Positions 1 through 13,837 are shown, counted from the stretch's first letter. The stretch: DNA of 46,365 nucleotides from Siminovitchia thermophila (GCF_016909185.1 NZ_JAFBFH010000037.1:1-46365), one strand, 5' to 3'. Notes: generated by a model from the letters alone, not told the origin. A program made the numbers and translations.

Positions 1-1010
1 CCGATAACTGATCCACGCGTTGACGCTGTGCTCCTGAGATTCAGATTGGAGCCGGCATTTACCGACACATATTTCGTTATCGTTTTTCCTGGGGCCGAAG
101 GACTCGGAGTGGCCGAACCCGACTGGCTTGATAAGTATTGACTGCTTACATAGCCGGTCCTGCCGTTTGCTGTCACTTTTGCCCAACCGTTGGATTCCGA
201 TAGCACTGAGACTTTTGTACCTTTGGACAGACGGGCGATGACCGAACCACGCGTTGACGCTGTGCTCCGCAGGTTCAGATTGGAGCCGGCATTTACCGAC
301 ACATATTTCGTTGTCGTTTTGCCTGGTGCAGAAGGACTTGGTTTAGGCGCTGTTGGTGTGCTCGACTGGCTTGATAAGTACTGACTGCTTACATAGCCGG
401 TCTTGCCATTCGCCGTCACTTTTGCCCAGCCGTTGGATTCTGATAACACCGAGACTTTTGTACCATTGGACACCCTGCCAATGACTGACCCGCTCGTCGA
501 TGGCGTGCTCCTGAGATTCAAATTGGAGCCAGGATTTACCGACACATATTTCGTTGTCGTTTTTCCTGGGGCAGAAGGACTTGGTTTAGGCGCTGTTGGT
601 GTGCTCGACTGGCTCGACAAGTACTGACTGCTTACATAGCCGGTCTTACCATTCGCCGTCACTTTTGCCCAGCCGTTGGATTCTGATAACACCGAGACTT
701 TTGTACCATTGGACACCCTGCCAATGACTGACCCACTCGTCGATGGCGTGCTCCTGAGATTCAAATTGGAGCCAGGATTTACCGACACATATTTCGTTGT
801 CGTTTTTCCTGGAGCAGAAGGACTCGGTTTAGGCGCTGGTGGTGTGCTTGACTGGCTCGACAAATACTGACTGCTTACATAGCCGGTCTTACCGTTCGCT
901 GTCACTTTTGCCCAGCCGTTGGATTCTGATAACACTGAGACTTTTGTACCTCTGGACAGACGGGCGATGACTGACCCGCTCGTCGATGGCGTGCTCCTAA
1001 GATTGAGTAC
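1..1010. repeat. Tandem 243-bp repeats coding SH3b domain plus linker
   Basis: The same sequence block recurs with a period of 243 bp (81 codons). Equivalent points lie at 190, 433, 676 and 919, and a further partial copy sits at 1-130. The copies at 433 and 676 are nearly identical at DNA level, linkers included, which points to recent unequal recombination or gene conversion. The repeat lies wholly inside the SH3b-protein gene. Confidence 0.9.
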
Positions 1011-1154
1011 AGAGCCGGAATTCACAGAGACAATTTTGCTCTCATTTTGAGACTTTAAAACACTTGATGGTTCTGCAGCCTGAACGGCCTCTTGAAACGC
1101 GGTTGTCGACAGGGCTGCAAAACACAAACCGGGAATAATCAGCTTTTTTTTCAT
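1..1154 (-). CDS. Exported multi-SH3b-repeat protein, C-terminus cut by window edge
   Basis: An open frame runs from an ATG at 1154 to the window edge, giving about 384 visible residues. It begins with a signal peptide (MKKK, then a hydrophobic stretch, likely cleavage after VQA). At least four bacterial SH3 (SH3b) domains follow, each of the type VNxGSxLNLRSTPST...GWAKVTANGKTGYVSSQYL. They are joined by Ser/Pro/Thr/Lys-rich linkers such as SSTPPAPKPSPSAPGKTTT. The start is backed by GGGAG seven bases upstream. SH3b repeats of this kind usually anchor secreted peptidoglycan hydrolases (amidases, NlpC/P60 enzymes) to the cell wall. A catalytic domain would lie beyond the window, so the enzyme class is inference. 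The linker nearest the window edge is shorter and differs from the others. Confidence 0.85.
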   Translation of the reverse strand, partial: MKKKLIIPGLCFAALSTTAFQEAVQAAEPSSVLKSQNESKIVSVNSGSVLNLRSTPSTSGSVIARLSRGTKVSVLSESNGWAKVTANGKTGYVSSQYLSSQSSTPPAPKPSPSAPGKTTTKYVSVNPGSNLNLRSTPSTSGSVIGRVSNGTKVSVLSESNGWAKVTANGKTGYVSSQYLSSQSSTPTAPKPSPSAPGKTTTKYVSVNPGSNLNLRSTPSTSGSVIGRVSNGTKVSVLSESNGWAKVTANGKTGYVSSQYLSSQSSTPTAPKPSPSAPGKTTTKYVSVNAGSNLNLRSTASTRGSVIARLSKGTKVSVLSESNGWAKVTANGRTGYVSSQYLSSQSGSATPSPSAPGKTITKYVSVNAGSNLNLRSTASTRGSVI

Positions 1155-1313
1155 TTTTTCACTCCCTTTTTTAGGAACTCATACTTTCATCCTACCATAA
1201 GCACTTAAATTGGTAAATGTTTAATATTTTGGTAGAATTTTGGGGAGTTTTGTAGAAAAAAAGCATGATTTCTTTATGACATGTAGTGAAGTTTGAATTT
1301 ATCTCAATATTTT

Positions 1314-2111
1314 TTAAAATATGTTTATACCACGTTTTTCCAAAAAGGCGAGAGCATATGCTGTCGAATGTTTATCAATCTGGTAAACTTCCTGGATTAA
1401 ATTCATCCATCTGTCCGGATTGTGAAGACGAATTTCACTAATATTCCGGAGTGTCATGACTTTCATCGTGTCGTTGCGCAGAAAAAAACATTGATGACCA
1501 TTAAACCGAACGGCTGTAATTCTTCGCATGGTAATGTTTTCATCCCGATCATCGTACGATTCATCTATATCAGCCGTTATCTCTTCTTCCGACAACGGTT
1601 CCCAATCAATCTGCTTTTTGATAAATGACTTTCCATTTGATCTACGGTCAATTTCATACTTGTCGGAGCCGGCTTTTGTGAAAATGATCTCTTCTCCGAA
1701 ACCGTGCAATATGTGACGGTGCTTTGCTTCCAATTCAATGGGCTTCATGATGGGAGACCCGTAGCCCACATCCACATACAAGCGTTTTCCGGCTATTTTG
1801 ACCATAATCGCCAAATGAGATGGGTTTACTCTGACGAGTGAACAGTGAAAGCCAAGCTCAGCCAGCAGGCGGGAAAAATTAATATTGAGTGTGAAGCATG
1901 TTCCGCCCCACCCCTTTTCCGTCAAGTTTTTAACAAATAGGGGTAAAGAAGGGACAAACTCCGAACCATGTGTATAATAATAAAACTTGCTAAACGTTTC
2001 GTAAGGTACGATCGACAGATGGTGTTGGATGAGCCTTTGCAAGTAATTTATGGTTGGAGGTTCTGTTTTTAACCGTAAATGATGCAAATATTGCTCGACA
2101 ACTGTTTCCAT
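1314..2111 (-). CDS. Arylamine N-acetyltransferase family protein
   Basis: This 265-residue protein has the NAT fold signature. The catalytic triad is complete: Cys72 in GWGGTCFTLN, His99 in NPSHLAIMV and Asp114 in LYVDVGYG. The N-terminal VPYETF corresponds to the family's VPFEN motif. Such enzymes move an acetyl group from acetyl-CoA to arylamines or hydrazines through the cysteine and act in the cytoplasm. Length is normal for the family (about 250-280). The start is supported by GGAGGTGA seven bases upstream of the ATG. It stands alone between the SH3 gene and ykkD, with a 450-bp gap upstream. The physiological substrate cannot be told from sequence. Confidence 0.85.
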   Translation of the reverse strand: METVVEQYLHHLRLKTEPPTINYLQRLIQHHLSIVPYETFSKFYYYTHGSEFVPSLPLFVKNLTEKGWGGTCFTLNINFSRLLAELGFHCSLVRVNPSHLAIMVKIAGKRLYVDVGYGSPIMKPIELEAKHRHILHGFGEEIIFTKAGSDKYEIDRRSNGKSFIKKQIDWEPLSEEEITADIDESYDDRDENITMRRITAVRFNGHQCFFLRNDTMKVMTLRNISEIRLHNPDRWMNLIQEVYQIDKHSTAYALAFLEKRGINIF

Positions 2112-2561
2112 CCGTTCTCACCTCCCAATTTGGCGGTGTATTCCAATCTGTATTTATTATAACATGCCCTGCTCATTACACAGCCACTTGCAAGAACCCA
2201 ATACTGAATTCGCCATTTGCCTATTATCATGCTGCAAACCCATATCGTAATCATCATGACGTGTTTCAAGTGGATTCAAACATTTTTTCCAACAAGAACA
2301 AGCTTCCAAACTAAAATAAGCTTGCCCTCCTCCGTAGCCTTCATCGCTGTGAAAAACACCATAAATCTCTCCATTCGGATTCATTAACCTGTTTGGAGAT
2401 TAGAAATGAACGTTACTCTATGAGTTGCAAAAGAGCATCCATTGGCCTCATCCACCCTGTATGGATGTTTGTCCATTATTCGAAATGATTCATTGAATGC
2501 AGGTTCTACAATGTAAGAGATGAAGCATTTTATCAGCACCATCCACCACAATGTCATCATT
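2112..2561. other. Intergenic stretch, no recognisable gene
   Basis: These 450 bases separate the N-acetyltransferase gene from ykkD. A 75-codon minus-strand frame (2157-2384) has only a weak ribosome site and matches nothing I recognise. I see no clear terminator, RNA motif or repeat. Confidence 0.5.
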
Positions 2562-2876
2562 TTACGAGATCAGCTTTAAACCAATAGCCGCCCCTAAGAT
2601 CATTGCAATGAAAATAATTCTTTTCCAATTTTTTGATTCACCATAAAAAAACATTCCTAATATAGCTCCACCGGATGCACCGATTCCTGTCCAAATCGCA
2701 TATGCTGTTCCCATGGGCAATGTTTTCATTGCATGTGCAAGAAAAAGAAAGCTTGTTCCAAATCCAAGAATTAACAATGCCAGCGATTGCCAATTGCCGT
2801 CTTTATGCCACTTATTTATCATTAAAACACCCAATATTTCACACAAGCCTGCAACTACTAAGGAAGCCCATGCCAT
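2562..2876 (-). CDS. ykkD: SMR-family guanidinium exporter subunit YkkD
   Basis: This 104-residue, four-helix small multidrug resistance protein closely resembles Bacillus subtilis YkkD as I recall it. Shared features are the N-terminal CEILGVLMIN segment, the PMGTAYAIWTGIGASGGA motif of helix 3 and the C-terminal GLKLIS. The helix-1 glutamate in LCEIL is the conserved proton and cation binding site. It overlaps ykkC by one base (TAATG), the hallmark of a paired SMR heterodimer. The pair lies downstream of a guanidine-I riboswitch, so guanidinium export across the cytoplasmic membrane is the likely role. Some YkkCD members are annotated as multidrug pumps. Confidence 0.9.
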   Translation of the reverse strand: MAWASLVVAGLCEILGVLMINKWHKDGNWQSLALLILGFGTSFLFLAHAMKTLPMGTAYAIWTGIGASGGAILGMFFYGESKNWKRIIFIAMILGAAIGLKLIS

Positions 2877-3217
2877 TAAGATTCAGCTCCTTCTTTAACG
2901 TTGTCTTTAGTCACTAATTTCAAGCCGATTACGCCTGCTAATAAAACCAGTATCAAAATGATTTTTGTTATATTAAATGGTTCATCAAAAAATACAATAT
3001 CTGAAAAAGCCGTCCCTGCTGTACCCAAACCTACAAATACCGCATAGACCGTTCCAACAGGAAGTTTTCTGCCTGCCATAATCATTAAATAAAAACTGAC
3101 AACAATAGAAATAACCGTCCCTGTCCAAGTCGCAAAATTATCTGCGTGTTTTAATCCAATAACCCAAAAGACTTCAAATACAGCAGCAATAACTACTTTA
3201 ATCCAGCTTGTATTCAT
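2876..3217 (-). CDS. ykkC: SMR-family guanidinium exporter subunit YkkC
   Basis: This 113-residue, four-helix SMR protein begins [20 protein letters not shown]. It carries the helix-1 glutamate ([15 protein letters not shown]), the [17 protein letters not shown] motif and the ending IGLKLVTKD, all typical of YkkC. I chose the ATG at 3217 over an in-frame ATG 33 bases further upstream. GGAGGGTG lies at the right distance before 3217 and the resulting length matches YkkC. It is the promoter-proximal partner of ykkD, and the two are expected to form an antiparallel heterodimer. Expression should be induced by guanidine through the riboswitch just upstream. Confidence 0.92.
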   Translation of the reverse strand: MNTSWIKVVIAAVFEVFWVIGLKHADNFATWTGTVISIVVSFYLMIMAGRKLPVGTVYAVFVGLGTAGTAFSDIVFFDEPFNITKIILILVLLAGVIGLKLVTKDNVKEGAES

Positions 3218-3253
3218 TTCACCGACACCCTCCATTTTGATGATTTCCATAAC

Positions 3254-3304
3254 GCAAAAAAAAAGCCTAAGAGATAACTGTTAAACAGTATCTCCCAGGC
3301 TTTT
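3254..3304 (-). terminator. Riboswitch expression-platform terminator
   Basis: On the minus strand, AAGCCTGGGAGATACTG and its partner CAGTTATCTCTTAGGCTT form a long stem followed by nine T residues. The left arm is shared with the last conserved block of the guanidine-I aptamer, so this is the switchable terminator. Confidence 0.88.
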
Positions 3305-3379
3305 ATCCTTCCGTGACACAGCAGAGCTGCGAGTTTCCTCTTGGTCCAGGCTAACATACTTTGTTACGGAACCCTAGAA
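3290..3379 (-). ncRNA. Guanidine-I (ykkC) riboswitch aptamer
   Basis: Read on the minus strand, the leader holds the conserved blocks of the ykkC/guanidine-I class in order: CTAGGGTTCCG, then CTGGACCAAGAGG, then ACACGG-like TGTGTCACGG, then GGATAAAAGCCTGGGAGA. It lies between a sigma-A promoter and ykkC. The last block also forms the left arm of a terminator hairpin. Ligand binding would therefore compete with termination and switch the exporter genes on. Confidence 0.93.
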
Positions 3380-3406
3380 AACATTTACCTTATTTCATTA
3401 GGTAAA

Positions 3407-3434
3407 ATTATACACAAATATAGCCTTTATTCAA
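3407..3434 (-). promoter_or_regulatory. Sigma-A promoter of ykkCD leader
   Basis: On the minus strand TTGAAT (3429-3434) and a perfect TATAAT (3407-3412) are separated by 16 bases. They sit just upstream of the riboswitch aptamer. Confidence 0.7.
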
Positions 3435-3546
3435 GTTTTAAGTGTAATCATATATCCATAATCAATCGAGGTCCAAAGTAGAGTGCGTATGTTGCCTCAT
3501 TAAACTTTTACTGAATTGCATAAATCTCTGCGCTGTAATCTCAAAA

Positions 3547-4313
3547 GGGACTGGGACATAAGCAAATACGAAATAGAAAAACCGAACAATTCATTTATAA
3601 TTGTTCGGTTTATTTGTGTGAAAAAAATTCCTATCTTCGCTACGTCAACATATTTCGCTTTCCGCAGGTCTCTTCAGCTTCCTTGGAAAGCAAAGTTCGC
3701 TTTCCTGCGGGATCTTCAGCTCGAGCTATTCTTCCCGCAGGAGTCTACATATGTTGACTACGCTAAAAGCTTGCGTATGATACACTGGGACAATTTATCC
3801 GGCATGTAAGGTGCCGTATACTCCCACTTCAACAACTTGAATTGAATACAAAAGGTCTAAGGGGGAGAAACGGCCCCTAAATGCCCGATTCGTTCAACTA
3901 ACATTCAGTAGGAGACCTACTGAATGAAGTTTCACTTTATCCGGCATGTAAGGTGCCGTATACTCCCACTTCAACAACTTGAGTTGAATACTAAAGGTCT
4001 AAGAGGGAGAAACGGCCCCTAAATGCCCGATTCGTTCAACTAAGGGGCTGTCTAAAAAGTCCAATTTAGAGCAAATGCATTAAAAAGTAAAACCCAAGAA
4101 TGTTGATTTTACGGCAATCTTAGGTTTTATTTTTTTCCTTTTCAAGCTCCATTATTACTTTTCGGACAGTCCCAAGTTTCACTTTATCCCGCATGTAAGG
4201 TGCCCGATTCGTTCAACTAACATTCAGTAGGAGATCGAAGAAAACGCCTGCTGAATGACGTTTCACTGTATTGTTCGTTTTTTCATCAGCTGATTTAGTT
4301 GTGCCACAGCCTC
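3547..4313. repeat. Structured palindromic repeat element, copy 1 (with internal duplications and nested MITE)
   Basis: This element begins GGGACTGGGACATAAGC and ends GTTGTGCCACAGCCTC, so the ends form an imperfect inverted repeat of CTGGGACA type. Inside are nested hairpins: AACCGAACAATTC with its mirror; a CCTGCGGG/CCCGCAGG stem flanked by TACGTCAACATAT-like arms; and a long stem of GGTGCCGTATACTCCC with GGGAGAAACGGCCCC. The last is followed by the small hairpin CATTCAGTAGG/CCTACTGAATG. The long-stem block is present twice (3796-3938 and 3939-4043) and in reduced form at 4174-4280. Copy 2, at 26562-26967, is the same element inverted. No protein is encoded. The right end lies about eight bases past the gatB stop codon. 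Confidence 0.85.
4044..4173. mobile_element. 130-bp MITE nested in the palindromic element
   Basis: The ends GGGGCTGTCTAAAAAGT and (reverse complement) GGGACTGTCCGAAAAGT form 17-bp imperfect terminal inverted repeats around 130 bp of non-coding DNA. An internal hairpin is built from AAACCCAAGAATG and CAATCTTAGGTTT. The end type resembles insertion sequences with GGGxCTGTC ends (IS1182-like), which is inference. Compared with the adjacent uninterrupted repeat copy, it exactly replaces the CATTCAGTAGG hairpin. Confidence 0.7.
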
Positions 4314-4320
4314 TTCCTTT

Positions 4321-5751
4321 TCACCGTTTATTGATTTCCTGAACGAGCAATTTATTGACAAGCGGCGGGTTTGCCTGGCCTTTTGTCGCTTTCATGACTT
4401 GCCCGACCAAGAAGCCGAGTGCCCTATCTTTACCATTTTTGAAGTCTTCAATGGACTGGGCGTTGTTGTCGAGAACTTCGCCAATGATTTTCAAAAGGGC
4501 TCCTTCGTCAGAAATTTGGACGAGGCCTTTTTCTTTGACGATTTTTTCCGGATCTCCACCATTTTCCACGAGTTCCCGGAACACTTTTTTCGCAATTTTT
4601 GAAGAGATGGTTCCCTTTTCGATGAGCTTAATCATCCCGGCAAGCCCTTCTGGTGTCAACGCGACCTCATGAAGCTCCTTCTGCTCGGCATTCAAGTAGG
4701 CAGACACTTCACCCATGAGCCAGTTAGAAGCTTGTTTTGCGTCCGCCCCGGCAGCAATCGTCGCTTCAAAGAAATCGGACATCTCCTTCGTAAGTGTTAG
4801 TACCATCGCATCGTATTCAGGCAGCCCGAGCTCTTCGACATAGCGCTGTTTACGGGCATCCGGTAGCTCTGGAATTTCAGAGCGGACACGGTCTTTCCAC
4901 TCATCGTCAATGTAGAGATCAACCAAGTCTGGATCAGGGAAATAACGGTAGTCGTCCGCTGTTTCCTTGACACGCATGAGAATCGTTTCCCCAGTAGATT
5001 CGTCGTAGCGGCGGGTTTCTTGTAAAATGACACCGCCTGACAGAAGAACTTTCTCCTGGCGCTTTTCCTCAAACTCAAGGCCCCGGCGCACGAAGTTAAA
5101 TGAGTTTAAGTTTTTCAATTCGGTTTTCGTCCCGAATTCTTCTTGTCCAATTGGGCGAAGGGAGATATTGGCATCACAGCGCAACGAGCCTTCCTCCATT
5201 TTACAATCGGAAACACCCGTATATTGGACAATTGATTTTAACTTTTCCAAGTAGGCATACGCTTCTTGAGGACTGCGCATATCCGCTTCCGACACGATTT
5301 CGATAAGCGGCGTGCCGGCACGGTTTAGGTCGACAAGGGAATACCCCATGTTCGTATGTGTCAACTTGCCCGCATCTTCCTCAAGATGCACCCGGTTAAT
5401 CCGGATTATTTTCTTCTTTCCCTCTACTTCTATTTCTATCCAACCGTTCTGCCCGATCGGTTTGTCCAACTGGGAAATTTGGTAAGCCTTCGGATTGTCG
5501 GGGTAAAAATAGTTTTTCCGGTCAAATTTTGTTACTGTGGCAATTTCGCAATTCAATGCCATAGCCGCTTTCATACCGAATTCTACCGCTTTTTTATTTA
5601 AAACAGGGAGCACACCCGGATACGCAAGATCAACAATTGATGTGTTCGCATTAGGCTCGGCACCAAAATGGTTTGGTGCAGGCGAAAATATTTTTGAATC
5701 TGTTTTTAACTCGACGTGTACTTCCAGTCCAATGATCGTTTCAAAGTTCAT
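4321..5751 (-). CDS. gatB: Asp-tRNA(Asn)/Glu-tRNA(Gln) amidotransferase subunit B
   Basis: This 476-residue GatB begins [20 protein letters not shown] and has the family's [22 protein letters not shown] and [13 protein letters not shown] blocks. The C-terminal half (from about residue 330) is the helical, tRNA-binding YqeY-like tail ending VQEINKR. GatB activates the mischarged tRNA with ATP and receives ammonia from GatA through a channel. It is the last gene of gatC-gatA-gatB, 14 bases after gatA. Length equals the Bacillus subtilis protein. The downstream sequence is the structured repeat element, which starts within about eight bases of the stop codon and could act in transcript 3' end formation. 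Confidence 0.97.
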   Translation of the reverse strand: MNFETIIGLEVHVELKTDSKIFSPAPNHFGAEPNANTSIVDLAYPGVLPVLNKKAVEFGMKAAMALNCEIATVTKFDRKNYFYPDNPKAYQISQLDKPIGQNGWIEIEVEGKKKIIRINRVHLEEDAGKLTHTNMGYSLVDLNRAGTPLIEIVSEADMRSPQEAYAYLEKLKSIVQYTGVSDCKMEEGSLRCDANISLRPIGQEEFGTKTELKNLNSFNFVRRGLEFEEKRQEKVLLSGGVILQETRRYDESTGETILMRVKETADDYRYFPDPDLVDLYIDDEWKDRVRSEIPELPDARKQRYVEELGLPEYDAMVLTLTKEMSDFFEATIAAGADAKQASNWLMGEVSAYLNAEQKELHEVALTPEGLAGMIKLIEKGTISSKIAKKVFRELVENGGDPEKIVKEKGLVQISDEGALLKIIGEVLDNNAQSIEDFKNGKDRALGFLVGQVMKATKGQANPPLVNKLLVQEINKR

Positions 5752-5765
5752 TTCATTTTCACCCC

Positions 5766-7223
5766 TTACAATTGTGGTTTTTGTTTATGATAGTCTGTCG
5801 CTTGTTCGAACGCGTGAGCAACGCGGTAAATGGTTTTTTCATCAAAATAATTGCCGATAATTTGTAGGCCTAAAGGCAATCCGTTTGTAAAACCGCATGG
5901 AACGGAAATTGCCGGAACACCGGCCAAGTTTACAGGTATTGTTAATAAGTCGCCGGCATACATGGTTAACAAATCATCGATCACTTCGCCCATTTTGTAA
6001 GCGGGTGTCGGGGTAGTAGGCCCGATAATGACGTCATATTCAGAAAAAATATGATCAAAGTCTTGCTTGATCAGGGTGCGTACTTGCTGGGCTTTTTTGT
6101 AATACGCGTCATAATAGCCGGCACTGAGCGCAAATGTCCCGAGCATGATGCGGCGTTTTACTTCATCGCCAAATCCTTCGGCACGGGTTTTCTTGTATAA
6201 ATCATCTAAGCTTTCCGGATTAGGGGTTCTGTATCCATAACGCACTCCGTCAAACCGGGCCAAGTTCGATGATGCTTCCGATGAAGTCAAGATATAATAT
6301 GTACCTACTCCGTATTTTGAATGCGGGAGGGATACTTCTTCCCAAGTCGCCCCAAGGCTTTCCAATACTTTCAATGCCGCCAAAACAGATTCCCTTGATG
6401 CTTCACTTACGCCATCTCCAAGATATTCTTTTGGAACAGCGATTTTCAAGCCTTTTATATCACCGCTCAGCGCCGCCGAATAATTCGGCACCTCTTGGTC
6501 AATGGAAGTGGAATCCCGATGGTCGTGACCGGCAATAGCTTCCATGACGATTGCGTTGTCCTCCACATTTCTTGTGATGGGTCCGATTTGGTCCAAGGAA
6601 GACGCAAACGCAACAAGCCCTGATCGTGAAACACGCCCGTATGTAGGTTTTAATCCAACGACGCCACAAAAAGCCGCCGGCTGACGAATGGAACCGCCTG
6701 TATCACTTCCAAGCGAAAACATAATTTCGCCTGCTGCCACTGCCGCTGCTGAACCTCCTGATGAACCGCCGGGAACAAATTCAGGATTCCACGGGTTGAA
6801 AGTCGGGTGAAAAGCGGATGTTTCAGTCGTCGAACCCATCGCGAATTCATCCATATTCATCTTTCCAATTGTGACGGCGCCTTTCTCATTTAATTTCTCC
6901 ATCACCGTGGCATCATAAATGGGGTCGAAGTTTTCGAGCATTTTACTGGCGCACGTAGTGACAAGATTTTTCGTGACGATGTTATCTTTTATGCCGGACG
7001 GAATACCGAATAGCGGATGGCTGCTAGCTTCTGTCCCAACTTTTTCGTCAAGGTCCTTTGCTTGCTGCCGCGCCTTTTCCTCATCTACAGTGATAAATGC
7101 TTTCACTTTTTCTTCTACCTTGTTGATCTGCTGAATAGACTCCTCAACAAGTTCGGAAACGGATACTTCTTTTTTATGTAAGAGTTCATGGACATCTTTT
7201 ATCTTTTGATCGAATATAGACAT
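5766..7223 (-). CDS. gatA: Asp-tRNA(Asn)/Glu-tRNA(Gln) amidotransferase subunit A
   Basis: This 485-residue amidase-signature enzyme hydrolyses glutamine to supply ammonia for transamidation. The Ser-cisSer-Lys triad is intact: Lys79 in GIKDNIV, Ser154 in the [11 protein letters not shown] glycine-serine stretch and Ser178 in [10 protein letters not shown]. The start has a strong AAGGAGGG site. It sits between gatC (12 bases upstream) and gatB, and the three subunits form the cytoplasmic GatCAB complex used by bacteria lacking glutaminyl-tRNA synthetase. Full length, no anomaly. Confidence 0.97.
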   Translation of the reverse strand: MSIFDQKIKDVHELLHKKEVSVSELVEESIQQINKVEEKVKAFITVDEEKARQQAKDLDEKVGTEASSHPLFGIPSGIKDNIVTKNLVTTCASKMLENFDPIYDATVMEKLNEKGAVTIGKMNMDEFAMGSTTETSAFHPTFNPWNPEFVPGGSSGGSAAAVAAGEIMFSLGSDTGGSIRQPAAFCGVVGLKPTYGRVSRSGLVAFASSLDQIGPITRNVEDNAIVMEAIAGHDHRDSTSIDQEVPNYSAALSGDIKGLKIAVPKEYLGDGVSEASRESVLAALKVLESLGATWEEVSLPHSKYGVGTYYILTSSEASSNLARFDGVRYGYRTPNPESLDDLYKKTRAEGFGDEVKRRIMLGTFALSAGYYDAYYKKAQQVRTLIKQDFDHIFSEYDVIIGPTTPTPAYKMGEVIDDLLTMYAGDLLTIPVNLAGVPAISVPCGFTNGLPLGLQIIGNYFDEKTIYRVAHAFEQATDYHKQKPQL

Positions 7224-7235
7224 AAGTTTCCCTCC

Positions 7236-7526
7236 TTATTCCAAAATCGCAGGAACTTTAATAAGACCGTCTTCATGCTCCGGAACATTTTTCATCACTT
7301 CTTCAAGAGAAAGCCCTTTATCCGGAACATCTTCACGCATGACATTTTTTTGGTCAAATACATGTGAAGTCGGTTCAATATGGGCAGTATCGAGCTCGTT
7401 CAATATTTCTGCCATTTGCAAGATTTGATCAAGCTCGTTCGTAAATTGCTCTGCCTCTTCTTCATTTATTTTCAAACGGGCCAAATTTGCGATGTGATAC
7501 ACTTGTTCTTTGGAAATTCCAGACAT
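7236..7526 (-). CDS. gatC: Asp-tRNA(Asn)/Glu-tRNA(Gln) amidotransferase subunit C
   Basis: This 96-residue protein starts [18 protein letters not shown] and contains the family features [24 protein letters not shown] and MREDVP. GatC wraps around the GatA-GatB interface and stabilises the complex. The open frame extends further upstream, but CCGGAGGTGG directly before the ATG at 7526 and the expected length fix this start. It is the first gene of the gat operon, 104 bases downstream of camS. Confidence 0.96.
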   Translation of the reverse strand: MSGISKEQVYHIANLARLKINEEEAEQFTNELDQILQMAEILNELDTAHIEPTSHVFDQKNVMREDVPDKGLSLEEVMKNVPEHEDGLIKVPAILE

Positions 7527-7593
7527 TTTACCACCTCCGGTTTTTTTCGATCCACTTACAATAATATAGATCATATCAAAAAAAGTTCGGATC

Positions 7594-7626
7594 GGGCAAG
7601 AAGAAGCGGTACTTCCGCTCTTGCCC
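7594..7626 (-). terminator. Hairpin between camS and gatC
   Basis: On the minus strand GGGCAAGAGCGGAAG pairs with the sequence ending CTTGCCC, with an inner GCGG/CCGC stem. A seven-T run follows about ten bases later. It lies just past the camS stop and could be a partial terminator separating camS from gatCAB. Confidence 0.5.
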
Positions 7627-7630
7627 ATCC

Positions 7631-8791
7631 TTAATAAACATGTACAAACGGTTCTTTTTCCCCTGCTTTTCTCACAATGAGCGCTTCGGCGCCGTTCACT
7701 GATGTAATGTCCACTTCGACATTGATATAATCGGGAAAATGGTTCATGACAAGCGACGCCGCCCATTGGGTAAATCCGATAATTTCAGCTTCGCCAAACA
7801 TCTGAATCGGAATTTCGATCTTTAAATCGACAAGCTGGCTGTCTTTGTAAAAGGCCTTTCCGATTACTCCGTTATAGTTTGGAAAATATTTTTCGATATC
7901 ATCTTTAAATCTTAAATAAAAGGTAAGATCGTCCCGATGGTTTTTCTCGGCTTCATCGGATGGGAAAAGGACGTATTTTTCTTTAATATCTTTCCACCCT
8001 CCCAAAGAGGCGCTGCCTTCCCCAGCCTTTGCATAAGCAAAAAAGTTTCCGGGTACAACGGAGTTTTTGCCTTTTTGCTCAAAAAGCGCCACGACAATCG
8101 GTACACTTTCCATCCCTTTCATGCCTCGCATCCTTTTGACGACTTCTTCTGCAATCTTTTTCCCTTCCTCCGTCATTTTCTCGCGGGAAATTTCCGGTTC
8201 AAATGTCGCCCCGTATTTTTCTTTCTGGTAGTAGTGGACGGAATTGAGGGCGAGCCCCACAACAACGCCGCTCAGCTTGACCGATTTGTCGTTTTTAATC
8301 AAATAATTATGCTCTAAAATATGGGCTAAATAAATCGGGTTTTTTTGATTTTGTTCCTCCACTGAACCTTTGCCATCATTTAATGGATTCAATCCAACAT
8401 TTTGTTCTTCTTTCAGCCCGCGTTCCTTCAACTGTTCCTTCGTAAACTTCCGATTCAGCCAAAGGCTTACCGTATCTTTGTCCAGATGCTGGCCTTCCTG
8501 GAATACATACTTATCTGGAGAAAATTCCTCCTTTGCAATCCTCATCAAACCGTTCTCGAATTCATTAATATCGTAACGGGAATTTAAATTCGATACGACC
8601 AATCCTCTTGCCTTGCTTGGTTCAAAAGGCAAGGTTGTCCGATATGAGTCGGACATTTGGTAATTCGGGATGATGGAAGCCTCCTTTTGATCGTCTTTTG
8701 TTTTTTTGGAGCCTTCCGAATTGTTGTTAAAACCGGGGGCACATCCTGTCAGCAATACACCTGCCATTAGAAGTGAAAGCCATTTTTTCAT
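7631..8791 (-). CDS. camS: CamS-family lipoprotein (sex pheromone precursor family)
   Basis: This 386-residue protein has a lipoprotein signal ([17 protein letters not shown]) with the lipobox LLTGC and lipidated Cys17. The rest matches the CamS/YerH family as I recall it: a variable Asn/Lys-rich linker, then a globular domain with [36 protein letters not shown]-like text and [18 protein letters not shown] near the end. It is predicted to be anchored to the outer face of the membrane. In enterococci and staphylococci the processed signal peptide of relatives is a conjugation pheromone; the role in bacilli is unclear. It lies 16 bases after ligA, as in Bacillus subtilis (yerH). Confidence 0.9.
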   Translation of the reverse strand: MKKWLSLLMAGVLLTGCAPGFNNNSEGSKKTKDDQKEASIIPNYQMSDSYRTTLPFEPSKARGLVVSNLNSRYDINEFENGLMRIAKEEFSPDKYVFQEGQHLDKDTVSLWLNRKFTKEQLKERGLKEEQNVGLNPLNDGKGSVEEQNQKNPIYLAHILEHNYLIKNDKSVKLSGVVVGLALNSVHYYQKEKYGATFEPEISREKMTEEGKKIAEEVVKRMRGMKGMESVPIVVALFEQKGKNSVVPGNFFAYAKAGEGSASLGGWKDIKEKYVLFPSDEAEKNHRDDLTFYLRFKDDIEKYFPNYNGVIGKAFYKDSQLVDLKIEIPIQMFGEAEIIGFTQWAASLVMNHFPDYINVEVDITSVNGAEALIVRKAGEKEPFVHVY

Positions 8792-8807
8792 GTCTTATTA
8801 TCCACCT

Positions 8808-13068
<4,261 letters not shown>

Positions 13069-13114
13069 AAGATCCACCACCTTATCAGGAACATCCGTTC
13101 CTATTATAGCATGT

Positions 13115-13798
13115 TTATTTTACAGATCGAACTGTTTTCAGCGCTTCTTTTAAATTGTCGTAAACAGCATTTCCAACAACAATAACATCAGCATGAGCGC
13201 CCATTTCCGCCGCCTGCTCAGCTGTCGAAATGCCCCCTCCGTAAAATAACATTGTCTTGGAAAGCTCCTCTTTTACTGCCTTCACAAGTTCCGGATCCCC
13301 ATATGTACCACTATACTCCAAATAAAATATGGGCATACAAAACAATTTTTCCGCCATCATGGCGTAGGCAGCTACTTCTTCCGCAGAAAGGTTCGTATTG
13401 GCGTCTGTCATCTTGGCAGCCTTGCAATCTGCGTTCAATATGCAATAACCTTCTATGCACACTTCTTCCCAATCAATAAGTGCGCCATATTCTTTGATAG
13501 CTTCTTTATGTAAGCCTGTTATCCAACGCACATCACGGCTGTTTAAAACAGTCGGTACAAAATATATGTCAAATCCTGGCGTAATGGATTCAAGATTGCT
13601 CACTTCCAACACACAAGGCACAGTGAACCGCCGTACTTTGGACATGAGATCCAGTACATTGTCCAGTGTCACTCCATCCGTGCCGCCAATGATAATGGCA
13701 TCAGTGCCGGATTCACATACTTTTTCCAAATCGCCAGATGCTAACTCTTTATTTGGGTCCAGTTTAAAAACATGGCGCCAGTTCCTGACATCATACAC
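13115..13798 (-). CDS. pcrB: Heptaprenylglyceryl phosphate synthase PcrB
   Basis: This 227-residue TIM-barrel prenyltransferase condenses heptaprenyl diphosphate with glycerol 1-phosphate to make an archaeal-type ether lipid precursor. Family blocks are [46 protein letters not shown] and [11 protein letters not shown], the last ones forming the phosphate-binding loops. The GTG at 13798 is preferred over an ATG five codons upstream. GGAGG lies eight bases before it and [17 protein letters not shown] matches the Bacillus subtilis N-terminus in length. It leads the pcrB-pcrA-ligA-camS group. Confidence 0.93.
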   Translation of the reverse strand: MYDVRNWRHVFKLDPNKELASGDLEKVCESGTDAIIIGGTDGVTLDNVLDLMSKVRRFTVPCVLEVSNLESITPGFDIYFVPTVLNSRDVRWITGLHKEAIKEYGALIDWEEVCIEGYCILNADCKAAKMTDANTNLSAEEVAAYAMMAEKLFCMPIFYLEYSGTYGDPELVKAVKEELSKTMLFYGGGISTAEQAAEMGAHADVIVVGNAVYDNLKEALKTVRSVK

Positions 13799-13831
13799 GT
13801 CAATGTCCTCCATTCTCCAATTCCGTACACT

Positions 13832-13837
13832 ATTATA
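13832..13837 (-). promoter_or_regulatory. Probable -10 of pcrB promoter
   Basis: On the minus strand there is an extended -10 (TGATATAAT) about 34 bases before the pcrB start codon. No good -35 is visible, so this is only a likely promoter position. Confidence 0.35.

Noticed and set aside
2157-2384. 75-codon minus-strand frame (MNPNGEIYGVFHSDEGYGG...)
   Set aside because: Weak ribosome site, odd composition after the first 25 residues and no recognisable family; possibly a relic but not supportable.
3516-3809. 97-codon plus-strand frame
   Set aside because: It lies inside the palindromic repeat element, whose other copy does not keep the frame; the sequence is explained by hairpins.
3547-4313. 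CRISPR array
   Set aside because: The repeats are long, palindromic and directly adjoining without regular unique spacers; no cas genes are present.
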